Notes: generated from the letters alone by a model not told the origin. Positions 42,402 to 51,784 are shown, counted from the stretch's first letter. The stretch: 64,000 nt of DNA from Marinomonas sp. SBI8L (GCF_001624705.1 NZ_JSEO01000008.1:186001-250000), one strand, 5' to 3'. Numbers and translations are program-made.

Positions 42402-43811
42402 TTATTTTGCTAAATCTATTAACTCGCTAAGATTAACAGGTTTTATCGGATTTCGGATTTGGTAATAACCGACCTCATCAGGAGTAAGCCGGCTTTCCTC
42501 TGCAATAATATTGCTCACGGTTAAACCACATAAACGTCCTTGGCAAGGACCCATACCTACTCGACTAAAGGCCTTGGTTTGATTCGGTCCAGTGCAACCT
42601 TGTTTGACCATATGGCGAATGTCTTTGGCACTGACTTCCTCACAGCGACACACTAGAGTGTCATCTTCGGGTGTTAAGAAGGTTTGAGCAGGGTAATAAA
42701 GTTTATCTAAAAAAGGTCGAATACAGGTTTCTTTAGCAAGCTTTTTTGTAGGAACTTGTGCCAATTTTGCTAACTGATAAGAGCTGATCTTAGCCAGTGA
42801 TTGGGTGATTTTTAAAGCGGCAATTCTGCCTGTATGAGCTGCCCCTTTTGCCCCTGTGATACCACTTGCATCACCTGCAATATAAATGTCTGGATGACTT
42901 GATTGCCCCCATTCATCTTTAACCGGATGCCAGCAGGTTTGATTCTGGTGCCATACATGATCCAATTTTAAGGCTCGGGTTAGTTGCACATTAGGCACCA
43001 CTCCTTGATGTGTTAACAAGGTTCTGCAAGTTATCTCTTGGTGTTGATTACCTGTTTTGAATGACACCTGTTCTAAGTGCTCGGATGGATTCGCTAACGC
43101 GGTTAACTCCGTCACGTTTTTATAAATAGGGATATTTGCCTTTTTAATTTCAGCCATTAAGGCCAAACCTTTGGCGAGTAAAGGCAGATTGTTCAAGGCA
43201 GCTGCTAAATGCGGTAGAGCTTCGACATAGCGGCCTTTAGGGCGAGTATCAAGCAGGCCACTAATATTGACGCCAGCGCGATGAAGTTGGGCGGCTATAA
43301 GTAATAGCAGCGGGCCACTACCTGCGATAACTAAAGGTGATGCAGGGGTCATGGCGCTGGTTTTTAATAAAATTTGAGCTGCACCACAGGTCATCACACC
43401 GGGTAAGGTCCAACCTGGGAATGGGGTTGGCCTTTCTTGGGCACCCGCAGCAATAAGTAGTTTTCTGGCTTTTAGTTGCTGACCTTGCTGTTTGATACTT
43501 AGATTGATTTCTAGGGTTGAATCGCTCTTTTCTGGATAAGTCACTTGCCAAACGCTAGCTTCAAAAAAACAATCTATTTTGCTTTTTTGTACCTGATGAA
43601 TAAGTACTCTGCCTTGATAATAATCAGGGCCAAGAATGGATTCATCTTTCAGGCTAGGCTGATAAAGCTTTTTGTATATTTGACCGCCAAAGTTGGCTTG
43701 TTCGTCTAATAATGCCACCTTAAGTCCGTGCTCTGAAGCGCAAATTGCTGCGCTCATGCCCGCAGGGCCCGCGCCGATTATGGCTAGATCGTAGAGAGTG
43801 TTATTTATCAT
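42402..43811 (-). CDS. FAD/NAD(P)-dependent oxidoreductase, HcnB/OoxA-like subunit with BFD iron-sulfur domain
   Basis: 469 residues. N-terminal FAD motif IIGAGPAGMSAA (GxGxxG) and a second dinucleotide motif VIAGSGPLLLL near residue 160. A C-terminal bacterioferritin-associated-ferredoxin-type [2Fe-2S] site is visible as CRCEE...GPCQGRLC. This is the layout of the alpha/beta subunit of opine, D-hydroxyproline and HcnABC-type dehydrogenases. With the small [2Fe-2S] protein upstream (11-base overlap) and the DAO protein, it forms a heteromeric dehydrogenase. Substrate is unassigned; I give no hcn symbol as cyanide production is not supported. Confidence 0.83.
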   Translation of the reverse strand: MINNTLYDLAIIGAGPAGMSAAICASEHGLKVALLDEQANFGGQIYKKLYQPSLKDESILGPDYYQGRVLIHQVQKSKIDCFFEASVWQVTYPEKSDSTLEINLSIKQQGQQLKARKLLIAAGAQERPTPFPGWTLPGVMTCGAAQILLKTSAMTPASPLVIAGSGPLLLLIAAQLHRAGVNISGLLDTRPKGRYVEALPHLAAALNNLPLLAKGLALMAEIKKANIPIYKNVTELTALANPSEHLEQVSFKTGNQHQEITCRTLLTHQGVVPNVQLTRALKLDHVWHQNQTCWHPVKDEWGQSSHPDIYIAGDASGITGAKGAAHTGRIAALKITQSLAKISSYQLAKLAQVPTKKLAKETCIRPFLDKLYYPAQTFLTPEDDTLVCRCEEVSAKDIRHMVKQGCTGPNQTKAFSRVGMGPCQGRLCGLTVSNIIAEESRLTPDEVGYYQIRNPIKPVNLSELIDLAK

Positions 43812-44142
43812 GTTTGGCCTCTCGTGTGTCTGCGGCGTTAAGGTCAGGTGATTGTATTTGTTTGCTTACCCGCATGCCGTCTTGAACTTGCGTCATACAG
43901 GCTTGGCTATTTTCTTTTCCATCTATGGTGACTAGGCATTCAAAGCAAACGCCCATCAGGCAATAAGGTGCCCTTTGGCTGCTGCTAATTGAGGTGGTTC
44001 TGCTCGGTAGCAAACCAGCACTTAAGATGGCCGCTGCAACTGTATCCCCAGCAGGGACTTGAATAGCTTGGTCTTCAATATACAGGGTGACCCAAGTGTC
44101 GCTATTTGTTTCTAAACGATTAAATGGCAAAGCGTTTGGCAT
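43801..44142 (-). CDS. Small [2Fe-2S] subunit of the amine dehydrogenase, HcnA-like
   Basis: 113 residues from the ATG at 44142, chosen because GGAGG lies six bases upstream; longer frames reach back to 44193 without such a site. The cluster ligands are CLMGVCFEC (C-x4-C-x2-C) and a fourth Cys in SQACMTQ, plus a QVPAGDTVAAAIL beta-grasp start. It matches the small ferredoxin-like subunit of three-component opine/hydroxyproline dehydrogenases. It overlaps the upstream DAO gene by 23 bases and the next gene by 11, so the three are co-translated. Confidence 0.83.
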   Translation of the reverse strand: MPNALPFNRLETNSDTWVTLYIEDQAIQVPAGDTVAAAILSAGLLPSRTTSISSSQRAPYCLMGVCFECLVTIDGKENSQACMTQVQDGMRVSKQIQSPDLNAADTREAKHDK

Positions 44143-45244
44143 GGAAAGCCTCCAATTCAAAGTCTTGTTTATCATTGGCGATCCAGTCCGCAATCGGGCC
44201 GTGATGGAATGCCCCTAAGGTGACTCCACTATGGCAGGTAACGAGATAGGCCCCTTGATGTGTTTGTGAGGCTTGATAAATAGGGTAGCCATCTGGGGTC
44301 ATGATTCGCAGGGCTCCCCAAGCTCGAATAAGGCGAATATTTTTAAGTAGGGGAAACATCTTGCTCGCTCTGGCAGCAATGGTTGCCATTACTTGTGTGC
44401 TTGTGCCCGTATCAAACCCCACGTCTTCTTTTGAGTCACCTAGCTGAATCGTACCTTCATTGGTTTGTCTCACATGGCCTGTGGGGTAATTTAGAAAAGG
44501 TTTTACTCTTTCGCAGATAAGGACTTGGCCGCGATTAGGTGTTAATGGTGCATTTAGACCGACTTGTGGAGCAAGCTCTTTATTACCAAGGCCTGCTGCC
44601 AAAACAATCTGATCACATTGATAGCTTTCTTTTTCCGTCTCAACCTTAAAAGACTGCCCGTGTTTGCTTAGTTTGCAGACTTTGCCTGAATGGTGAATCT
44701 TGCCACCTTGTTTGATAAAACATTCAGTTAAGGCGCGTAATAAGAACAAGGGATTAAGGTGGCCGTCTTCTGGGCTATAGGTGGCGCCCACTACCTCAGG
44801 ACCCGCTTCTGGAATAAAATTCCTGAGTTGTTGCAGGTCTAGTACTTCAAAAGGGTAATCACCATTGGCTTCTTTTTGCATCATGGTGAGCATTGTTTTA
44901 CGTTGCTCTAGTTCGTCGTCACTCAAGCAAAAAAAGAGTCCACCTTTTTGCTGTAACTCAATATTAATACCCGTTTTAGAGAATAATTCTTGGGCAAATT
45001 GAGGCCAAAGTTTGGCCGATAAACGGGATATTTGGGCATAATCTGCAAGTGTATCTCCTTTACCTTGGACCCAGACTAAGCCAAAGTTGCCACGAGAAGC
45101 GCGAAGGCCAGTATCACCTTCATCAATAATGCTCACAATGAGTCCATTTCGTTGTAAGCCAAGTGCGACGGATAAACCGACGATACCGCCACCTAAAACA
45201 CAGACGTCAGGACGATGTGAACTGCCAGTTGAGAACTGCGTCAT
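44120..45244 (-). CDS. FAD-dependent amino-acid oxidase-like (DAO) subunit, HcnC-like
   Basis: 374 residues from the ATG at 45244, with AAGGA six bases upstream (the frame reaches 45271). N-terminal VCVLGGGIVGLSVALGL is the FAD GxGxxG motif; a DAO fold follows, with GHVRQTNEGTIQLGDS and the C-terminal GYPIYQ and CHSGVTLG regions typical of glycine/sarcosine/proline-type oxidases. In the three-component enzymes this subunit carries the catalytic flavin and oxidises a C-N bond. Lies between dctP and the small Fe-S subunit gene. Confidence 0.83.
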   Translation of the reverse strand: MTQFSTGSSHRPDVCVLGGGIVGLSVALGLQRNGLIVSIIDEGDTGLRASRGNFGLVWVQGKGDTLADYAQISRLSAKLWPQFAQELFSKTGINIELQQKGGLFFCLSDDELEQRKTMLTMMQKEANGDYPFEVLDLQQLRNFIPEAGPEVVGATYSPEDGHLNPLFLLRALTECFIKQGGKIHHSGKVCKLSKHGQSFKVETEKESYQCDQIVLAAGLGNKELAPQVGLNAPLTPNRGQVLICERVKPFLNYPTGHVRQTNEGTIQLGDSKEDVGFDTGTSTQVMATIAARASKMFPLLKNIRLIRAWGALRIMTPDGYPIYQASQTHQGAYLVTCHSGVTLGAFHHGPIADWIANDKQDFELEAFHAKRFAI

Positions 45245-45259
45245 AAGATATCCTTGAGG

Positions 45260-45285
45260 AAAAAGGCCCAACGCGAGCGTTGGGC
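45260..45285 (-). terminator. Hairpin with T-run after the TRAP binding-protein gene
   Basis: Perfect GCCCAACG-CGAG-CGTTGGGC hairpin (45266-45285) followed on the minus strand by CTTTTT. It sits between dctP and the DAO gene, so it probably attenuates expression of the dehydrogenase genes. Confidence 0.75.
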
Positions 45286-45316
45286 AAAGAGTGAAATATA
45301 AGGGTAAGTCGTAGGT

Positions 45317-46315
45317 CTATTTCAGCGCTTCATCCAGCACGCCTTGAGCCCAATCTGAGCCAATGTCATCGATGATTTCAGGCCATACTTGATCGCGTAC
45401 AATTTTAGCGTGGGCGTCAATTTGCGCATTAGAAACAGGAATGATCTTGGCTCCCGCATCAGCTAATAGTTGCTCATTTTTAGCTTGGTCACCACGGGCA
45501 TTCTGCCAACGGGTTAGCTCAAACTTTTCTGCGGCACTGATTAACTTTGTTTGTTGTGCTTCTTTTAAATCACTAAACACATCTTTATTGATAATGAGAT
45601 ACCACATCTCAAAGTGAGTGTTGATAGGTAGATAGCTTTTGGTGACATCACGAAAAGACGCATAATAGCCTTCTGCACCAGACCCCATTACGCCATCCAC
45701 AACACCCGTTTGTACGGCGGTAAAGGCTTCAGAAAAAGGTAAGGGTGAACCAATAAAACCAATGTTATCCGCTGTCATCTGGAAAGTTTTAATGGGCGGA
45801 ACACGTAATTTAGCCCCCTTGTTTGTCATTGGATTCGCCGCATCATCAATCTCTTTATTTAAAGAGACACCACCAAAGTACACAGGCCAAGCTCCTAATA
45901 CACTGATGTTTTGCTTATCATAAAGATCCGATACGGTTTGTCTCATGGGCGAGCCTTTGGCAAAGATCTTTTGCGCATCATCCCAAGTTTTCACCAGGTA
46001 AGGCATGTAGACAATTTGAAAGCGTTTATCTACCCCAGATGCAGGTGGTTGAACCGCCATATCGACAGCCCCTAAGCCAACCCTTTCTTGCACAACCGTA
46101 TAGTCACCAAGGGCGCTGGCAGCATAAATTTTCACTTTTACCTTACCGTCAGTGGCAGATTTAATGTCATCGGCAAAGGCTTTTGCATCCACATCAATAG
46201 CGGTTTCTTGGGGTCTCACATGGGACAATTTAAGAGTAACCGCTTGTGCGACACTGGTTAAAGAAACCGATAAGGTAACTGCTATTGCTAATTTGTTGAT
46301 CAGGTTTTTTTTCAT
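45317..46315 (-). CDS. TRAP transporter periplasmic binding protein, DctP family
   Basis: 332 residues with a Sec signal (cleavage near AQAVT, residue 25). The DctP fold is evident from LKLSHVRPQETAID, the GAKLRVPP segment with the substrate carboxylate-binding Arg, and SEAFTAVQTGVVDGVMG. It binds an organic acid in the periplasm and presents it to the DctQM permease. The ligand is unknown; linkage to an amine dehydrogenase suggests an N-containing carboxylate. Part of the operon that continues to the RidA-family gene. Confidence 0.87.
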   Translation of the reverse strand: MKKNLINKLAIAVTLSVSLTSVAQAVTLKLSHVRPQETAIDVDAKAFADDIKSATDGKVKVKIYAASALGDYTVVQERVGLGAVDMAVQPPASGVDKRFQIVYMPYLVKTWDDAQKIFAKGSPMRQTVSDLYDKQNISVLGAWPVYFGGVSLNKEIDDAANPMTNKGAKLRVPPIKTFQMTADNIGFIGSPLPFSEAFTAVQTGVVDGVMGSGAEGYYASFRDVTKSYLPINTHFEMWYLIINKDVFSDLKEAQQTKLISAAEKFELTRWQNARGDQAKNEQLLADAGAKIIPVSNAQIDAHAKIVRDQVWPEIIDDIGSDWAQGVLDEALK

Positions 46316-46352
46316 TGTTATTTCCTGCTTGTTATAGGTGGTTAGGGTTTAC

Positions 46353-47651
46353 TTAATAGCCGAAAACGCGCGGAAAGAATTCCGACAGATCAGGCCAAAC
46401 AGAGACCAGTATGACAACTGGGATATAACCGAAGAGGATGAGCAGCATGGCTGGCTTCACCACTTCAGTGAATTTTACTTTGCCGATACGCGCACCCAAA
46501 TAAAGGATGCTGGCATAAGGTGGCGTCACGCCGCCCATGGCAGTATTGACACCCATAATGGCGGCAAACTGAATCGGGCTGACTTCAAGTGCTGCCATTA
46601 AGGGCAACAACAAAGGTGCGGTTAAGATGATGGCGGTGATGTCGTTCACTATCATGCCAATGGCAAATAAGAAAAGGTTAACCAGTATCAGTAGCAAGAC
46701 TTTATCTGTAGTAATAGAGAAGATTTGATCCACAAGCATTTGTGGGATGTCTTCCATTACATAGATTTGGCTAAGCATGAGGCTGAATAAAATCATGATC
46801 AAAATGGCACCGACCGCCGTTGCCGACTCTTTGCCTGACTCTAATAGTGTTTTAAAGGTCAGACCTTTATAGATCATGATACCGACTGGCAAAGAGTAGA
46901 TAACTGCTACCGCAGCGGCTTCTGTTGGCGTCATGATGCCGCCATAAATACCTCCAAGAATGATGACTGGCATGAGTAGCGCGGGAATCGCCCCTGCGGT
47001 TCGGTTGCTCGCTTCCTTCATGAATTTACCCATTGGCATAGGCTCATCCAGAATTAGCGGGAACTTACGTGACATCACCAGATTAACGATGGAAAAGTTC
47101 ATCATAATCAAAAGGCCTGGACCCAAGGTCGCAAGGAAGCAGGCGAGAATCGAAGTATCGGTTACCCAGCCATAAACGATCATGGTGACACTGGGTGGGA
47201 TTAATAGCCCGAGGATAGAGGAGTTGGCAACCAAAGCCGTCGCATAAGGTCTTGGATAGCCTTTACGCTCCATTTCAGGAATCAGTAGCGGGCCAATCGC
47301 CGCAATGCCCGTTAAACCACTGCCAGAAATAGCGCCGATAATGGCACAACTAACGGCAGCAACCACCCCAAGACCACCACGAATTCTGCCAATAAAGATA
47401 TTGACGAAATTGAGTAAGCTGGCGGCAATACCGCTGATACTCATAATGGTACCCGCAAATACGAAGAGAGGGATTGCCAGTAATACAGGGTTAGTTAATT
47501 GGCTAAAGCCCCATAACATCATGCCACGCATCGAGGCTTCACCAACGACGGTCATAACAATTAGGCCCGCACCAAAGCAATAAGGTAAAGGCACCCCTAT
47601 GGTGAGTAGGATAACGAGGATGGCAAAGGCCAGAATCGCGATTTCTATCAT
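46353..47651 (-). CDS. TRAP transporter large permease, DctM family
   Basis: 432 residues and about twelve transmembrane segments. The typical GLLIPPSVTMIVYG and EAAAVAVIYSL motifs of DctM proteins are present. It catalyses sodium-driven uptake together with the small subunit, whose gene overlaps its start by four bases (ATGA). Confidence 0.9.
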   Translation of the reverse strand: MIEIAILAFAILVILLTIGVPLPYCFGAGLIVMTVVGEASMRGMMLWGFSQLTNPVLLAIPLFVFAGTIMSISGIAASLLNFVNIFIGRIRGGLGVVAAVSCAIIGAISGSGLTGIAAIGPLLIPEMERKGYPRPYATALVANSSILGLLIPPSVTMIVYGWVTDTSILACFLATLGPGLLIMMNFSIVNLVMSRKFPLILDEPMPMGKFMKEASNRTAGAIPALLMPVIILGGIYGGIMTPTEAAAVAVIYSLPVGIMIYKGLTFKTLLESGKESATAVGAILIMILFSLMLSQIYVMEDIPQMLVDQIFSITTDKVLLLILVNLFLFAIGMIVNDITAIILTAPLLLPLMAALEVSPIQFAAIMGVNTAMGGVTPPYASILYLGARIGKVKFTEVVKPAMLLILFGYIPVVILVSVWPDLSEFFPRVFGY

Positions 47652-48202
47652 GAGTTTGTATCCTTTTGTATAGGGGTTGCAGCCTGGCTTTCTGTGTTGT
47701 CTTTGGTAATGGTTGAGTTTGCTTCGCTATTAGATTGAGTGCGAAAGCCGAACAGAAATTGCAGGTGACGAAACAGGTTCCAACAGGTGAAAAGAGTCAT
47801 CATTAACAAACCTAAAAATAGGGCTGATTCGTAGATGAAGGTTGGGATATAAAGCGTAGGCGTGCCTTTCCAAACCCGTAATGAGTAACTGAAGTAAAGC
47901 CATGCCCACCAGGTTAACCAGATGGAAATCCCGATACTGATCATGTCTGAAATAGCTTGTAGCAGGGCTCGTGCTTTGTCAGTGCTGAGAAATATCTCTA
48001 AAACATTGGCACGAATTTGAGTATCTTCACGGGACGCATTGACGCTGCCCATTATATAAAGCCAAATTGTCGGAATTAGAGCGCTTTCCTCCAATCCCAT
48101 AATAGGAGTTTCAAACACATAGCGGGTGATCACCTGTATAAATTGACTGGCTGCTACCGTACTGATTAATGCTGTCAGTAAGTAGCGGAAGAATTGATCC
48201 AT
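47648..48202 (-). CDS. TRAP transporter small permease, DctQ family
   Basis: 184 residues with four predicted transmembrane helices, the WLYIMGSVNASREDTQIRANVL region and a hydrophilic Thr/Asn/Gln-rich tail. First gene of the minus-strand TRAP/dehydrogenase operon, facing a LysR gene. The stop overlaps the dctM-type start. Confidence 0.85.
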   Translation of the reverse strand: MDQFFRYLLTALISTVAASQFIQVITRYVFETPIMGLEESALIPTIWLYIMGSVNASREDTQIRANVLEIFLSTDKARALLQAISDMISIGISIWLTWWAWLYFSYSLRVWKGTPTLYIPTFIYESALFLGLLMMTLFTCWNLFRHLQFLFGFRTQSNSEANSTITKDNTESQAATPIQKDTNS

Positions 48203-48266
48203 CAGAGCCTCTCTTTTTTATGTTTATCGTTGAGGTGTGAGCTTGAATTGATTTTAAGGAGTTGAT

Positions 48267-48318
48267 TTAATAACATCAAATCGTATATTTACATCACTTG
48301 ATAATATTTTGTTATTAA
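48267..48318. promoter_or_regulatory. Inverted repeat in the LysR/TRAP divergent promoter region
   Basis: TTAATAACA (48267-48275) and TGTTATTAA (48310-48318) are perfect inverted arms, with inner ATCAA/TTGAT arms between. Its location between divergent genes and AT-rich dyad suit a LysR-type operator. Confidence 0.4.
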
Positions 48319-48330
48319 TTTGAGGTGCTC

Positions 48331-49263
48331 ATGGCTCGTATTACTTATCGACAAATAGAAGCGTTCCGGGCCGTTATGATTAGTGGGACAACCAGTGGTG
48401 CAGCGGATATTTTATGTGTATCACAACCGGCGGTGAGTCGCTTATTGGCGGACTTTGAAAGTGCGGTAGCCGTGAAAATGTTTGAGCGTTTAAAAAAACG
48501 TTTGATCCCCACCCCTGAAGCCCATGTGTTTTATGCTGAGGTAGAGCGATCTTTTGTTTCTTTAGAGACCTTAGCGAGAGCCGCTGATGATCTGCGTGAA
48601 TGCCATATTGGTTCTTTACGTGTTGCTTCTATGCCCGCGTTATCGGTTGATTTTATTCCTAGTGTGATTCAACGCTTCAGCCAATTACATGCGGGCGTTT
48701 CTTTCTCGTTCCAAGTAAGAAGCACACAGCAGGTGGCGGATTTAGTGGCGAGCCAACAATATGATGTGGGTGTTGTGTCTGCTATTCCTATCATGGATTC
48801 AGCTATTGAAGTCGACGCTTTGGCAGAAAGTAGACTCGTGTGCATTTTGCCCGCCAATCATAGGTTGGTGGATAAGGATGAAATTGTGCCGCAAGACCTA
48901 GAAGGCGAAAGCTTTATTTCATTGGGAACAGAGCAAGGCTTACATCATAAAATCGACAGTGTGTTTGATTCGGCTGGTGTGTATCGTAAACTACTAATGG
49001 ATACTCAACTATCTTATAGCGCCTGTGCCATGGTACTTGCAGGGGCGGGCGTGTCGTTAGTTGAACCTATTACTGCCTTGCACTATCAAAAATTAGGACT
49101 CGTAGTAAAACGCTTTTCTCCCTGTATTACTTATCGGTATAACTTGATTTTTCCAGCCCATAAAGCCCGTTCAGATTTGACTAAATCTTTTGTAAAACTA
49201 CTGAGACACGAGTTGGACTTACTTTCTCGCACCAGTGAAGGGTTATTCGAAAAGCTGAATTAA
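48331..49263 (+). CDS. LysR-family transcriptional regulator
   Basis: 310 residues. N-terminal winged helix RITYRQIEAFRAVMISGTTSGAADILCVSQPAVSRLL, then a two-lobed effector domain (LRVASMPALSVDFIPSVI, VGVVSAIPIM). The frame starts at GTG 48325, but that GTG overlaps the GAGG site; the ATG at 48331 is the real start. Divergent from the TRAP/dehydrogenase/RidA operon, which it probably controls. Effector likely the transported substrate. Confidence 0.85.
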   Translation: MARITYRQIEAFRAVMISGTTSGAADILCVSQPAVSRLLADFESAVAVKMFERLKKRLIPTPEAHVFYAEVERSFVSLETLARAADDLRECHIGSLRVASMPALSVDFIPSVIQRFSQLHAGVSFSFQVRSTQQVADLVASQQYDVGVVSAIPIMDSAIEVDALAESRLVCILPANHRLVDKDEIVPQDLEGESFISLGTEQGLHHKIDSVFDSAGVYRKLLMDTQLSYSACAMVLAGAGVSLVEPITALHYQKLGLVVKRFSPCITYRYNLIFPAHKARSDLTKSFVKLLRHELDLLSRTSEGLFEKLN

Positions 49264-49276
49264 TTAAAGGACACGG

Positions 49277-49912
49277 TTAGTTAAAAGACACAGTGATATC
49301 TGGTGGGATTAAATAATCATTCACCGTCTTAATATTCAAGGCATCATTATTCTGTACCTTAGATAAGGCGGTTTTTTCATCTAAACCTAAATCTAACCAA
49401 CGTTGGGTTAAACGCGAGATCAGCGTGCTTTCATCCACTTCTAAAAATAGAGATAAATCAAAGTCTGCTTTAAGGTCACGCCAGCCTTCTTGATCCAATA
49501 GCAGGTAATTCCCTTCGATCAGAATATATTTATCCTGGCTTTCAATTGCGACAGCAGAGCCAATGGACGCATCTAAATCACGATCAAAGCGCGGGGCATA
49601 AATGCTTTCCTGAGAATCTGAGCTTCCCTGTTTGATTCTCTGTATCAGGTGTTTTAAACCTGAAAGGTCAAAGCTAGCAGGGGAGCCTTTTCGGGAGAGT
49701 AGATCCTTGTCAGATAGCACCCCATTACTTAAGTGAAAACCATCCATCTGTACGATTTTAGCCCCTTCCAAATGTGACAATAATTGCTGGGAGAGGGTCG
49801 ATTTACCTGCACCAGGGCAAGCTGAAATCGCGATCATAAAGCGTCGCTTATCGGCTGACTTTTCTTTAATAATCTGGACGACTTGATCTAAGTGATTGAG
49901 TGAAATAGGCAA
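49277..49912 (-). CDS. PRK/uridine-kinase-like sugar or nucleoside kinase (FrcK-like)
   Basis: About 211 residues from the TTG at 49912, which follows AGAGG; a longer frame begins at ATG 49975 but has no ribosome site and adds 21 residues not expected for the family. P-loop AISACPGAGKSTLS, MDGFHLS (Walker B-like Asp with substrate contacts) and the PRFDRDL and LIEGNYLLL segments match the P-loop kinases encoded near frcBCA fructose transporters and pantothenate/uridine kinases. A sugar kinase for the substrate of the upstream ABC transporter is the likely role, on context. Convergent with the LysR gene. Confidence 0.72.
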   Translation of the reverse strand: MPISLNHLDQVVQIIKEKSADKRRFMIAISACPGAGKSTLSQQLLSHLEGAKIVQMDGFHLSNGVLSDKDLLSRKGSPASFDLSGLKHLIQRIKQGSSDSQESIYAPRFDRDLDASIGSAVAIESQDKYILIEGNYLLLDQEGWRDLKADFDLSLFLEVDESTLISRLTQRWLDLGLDEKTALSKVQNNDALNIKTVNDYLIPPDITVSFN

Positions 49913-50063
49913 GATAAAGGCCTCTTTTATTAGGTTTGGAATGGTTTTTATAATTCTTAGGATTTTGGCTCGCATTTATAAGTTTGGCTAATTTACGATT
50001 TTGCTTAATGACAATCTAAGCGACGTGTTTAGCATGCCAAAGCTTGAGTGCCTTGTTATGCAT

Positions 50064-50486
50064 TTAATCATGAAAATGCTTTAACCCATCTGACTCTATT
50101 AACGGAGAAAGGGCCTCCACAGCGCCATTTTTCTTATGCCAAATGATATATGTATAATCCCACTCTTCACTTATTACACACTCCAGTTCTGGTAGCACTA
50201 TATTTGTGAACATTGAAGAATCTTTGTTCATACTTTCACTGTAACTTGATAGTAAGGTTTCAATATTATCAACTTTGGTAATCGACTGAGCTTCGAAGTC
50301 TACTTTTTCAATTGAGTATTTTTTGCTGATACTTTTTAGGAAACTATTGAACCTGCCCCATTCATTCTCGGTGACTTCATCCAATTTGTGATAGTTTTCC
50401 TTGCCAAGCCAGCCGCTCCAGAGAGATATAAACTCTTTTGAGTATTCGGGTTTAACTTCCCATTCTTCAAAGTAATCGCTAAACAT
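50064..50486 (-). CDS. Unrecognised soluble protein
   Basis: 140 residues from the ATG at 50486, preceded by GAGGA five bases upstream (an upstream ATG at 50510 lacks a site). Acidic, rich in aromatic residues and Ser (DYFEEWEVKPEYSKEFISLW, WDYTYIIWHKKNGAVEAL), no signal or membrane segment. I know no family for it. AT-richer than the flanking genes and inserted between the second sugar-binding protein and the kinase, so it may be an acquired cargo gene; an immunity-like or orphan protein is possible but unsupported. Confidence 0.5.
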   Translation of the reverse strand: MFSDYFEEWEVKPEYSKEFISLWSGWLGKENYHKLDEVTENEWGRFNSFLKSISKKYSIEKVDFEAQSITKVDNIETLLSSYSESMNKDSSMFTNIVLPELECVISEEWDYTYIIWHKKNGAVEALSPLIESDGLKHFHD

Positions 50487-50652
50487 TATTCCTCGATGAT
50501 AAGTAAGCATGTATTACCAATATTACCGTTTTATTGTTCGCTTAACACTGCAAAATATTATTCTGTTATTGAATGTTTTATTTAATTTAAACAAAACTTT
50601 ACTATCTTAAAATATTCATTTAGACAGAATGATTCTGTGAAATAAGAAAGCC

Positions 50653-51729
50653 TTACCAATCATCACTTTTATTCTCGATCTCTTGTGCTGCAAGCTCTGC
50701 GGGAATCAGAATATAGTTAGGCTCGACCTTCTTTCCTTGTAATAACTGATAACCAATTTCGACTGCTTTCTTAGCCATCAAGCTAGGTTTTTGCATGGCT
50801 GTGGCAGCCCAATTAGTTTTTCCTGATTGAATCAGTTTCACCGCAAAAGGTGCGCCGTCCACAGAGGCAAGAATAAAGTCATCACGACCTGCTTGTTTAG
50901 CAGCGCGTACTGCGCCTAATGCGGTTGGGTCATTAATACTAAATACACTGTCTATCTGTGGATAAGCTTCCATTAAGTAGGTCATGGCTTTCATGCCGCC
51001 ATCTATGCTGCCTGTGCCATTTAGCTGATCATTTAACAGCACTATCTTTGGATAGGCGTGGATCGCTGATTTACAGCCAGCTACACGCTCAACAACAGAA
51101 GAAACGGCAACACCATTAATAATGACCATATTACCTTGGTAGTTCATACGCTTGGCTAGGTATTCACAGGCAATGACGCCCGCTTGAATATTATCTGTGG
51201 TGATAGTGGCATCAGCACCACGTGCTTTAACGTCTACTGCAATCACCTTGATACCGGCTCTTTGTGCTTTGGCTATGGTGGGGGCTATGCCTTCTTCATC
51301 TGCGGCTGTGAGTAGAATCAGGTCGACGTCTTGTTCGATAAAATAATTAAGCTGGGTAATTTGACGCTTGAGATCATAGGCATCAGAGCGAATCAACATT
51401 TTTACTGGCTGACCAACAAGAGATTCGGCGCGGCTGGTCGCGGATTCAATCAATTGGACAAAATATGGGTTACCTAAATCCGCCACACTGATGCCGATAG
51501 ATTGTAATTTGGCTGGGTTGGAGGCGGTTGCTGAAAAACTGGTAAAGCCAAGGGCCATTAAACAAGCAAGGAGAAAGCTACTGATAAGTGTCAGTCTTGT
51601 TTTTATCTTATAGGCAAAACTTAGTATTAAGCCTTTGGCATCTGTGTCCAGTCTCATCTTGTTTCTCATACTATTTAAACGAACGTCCTGTTTATATTGC
51701 AGCAAAGTTAAGCCCTGATCTTGTCTCAT
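50653..51729 (-). CDS. Second periplasmic sugar-binding protein, RbsB/TorT-like
   Basis: Up to 358 residues; about the first 50 are an unusual N-terminal extension before a hydrophobic signal-like segment (LISSFLLACLMALGF, cleavage near SATAS). The mature part is a type I periplasmic binding protein with IGISVADLGNPYFVQLIE, AIDVKARGADATITTDN and NDPTALGAVRAA. A later start inside the extension is possible. It is encoded after the ABC ATPase, so the cluster has two binding proteins. It could be an alternate substrate receptor or a sensor partner of the TorS-like kinase upstream. Confidence 0.75.
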   Translation of the reverse strand: MRQDQGLTLLQYKQDVRLNSMRNKMRLDTDAKGLILSFAYKIKTRLTLISSFLLACLMALGFTSFSATASNPAKLQSIGISVADLGNPYFVQLIESATSRAESLVGQPVKMLIRSDAYDLKRQITQLNYFIEQDVDLILLTAADEEGIAPTIAKAQRAGIKVIAVDVKARGADATITTDNIQAGVIACEYLAKRMNYQGNMVIINGVAVSSVVERVAGCKSAIHAYPKIVLLNDQLNGTGSIDGGMKAMTYLMEAYPQIDSVFSINDPTALGAVRAAKQAGRDDFILASVDGAPFAVKLIQSGKTNWAATAMQKPSLMAKKAVEIGYQLLQGKKVEPNYILIPAELAAQEIENKSDDW

Positions 51730-51784
51730 TAGACGACGAATCAGGGCCTATGCCAAGGTTTCTGCTATTTAGCCTTTCTTATAG

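Noticed and set aside
42402-45244. Hydrogen cyanide synthase (hcnABC)
   Set aside because: The three subunits share architecture with HcnABC, but the same architecture serves opine and hydroxyproline dehydrogenases, and linkage to TRAP and RidA favours catabolism.
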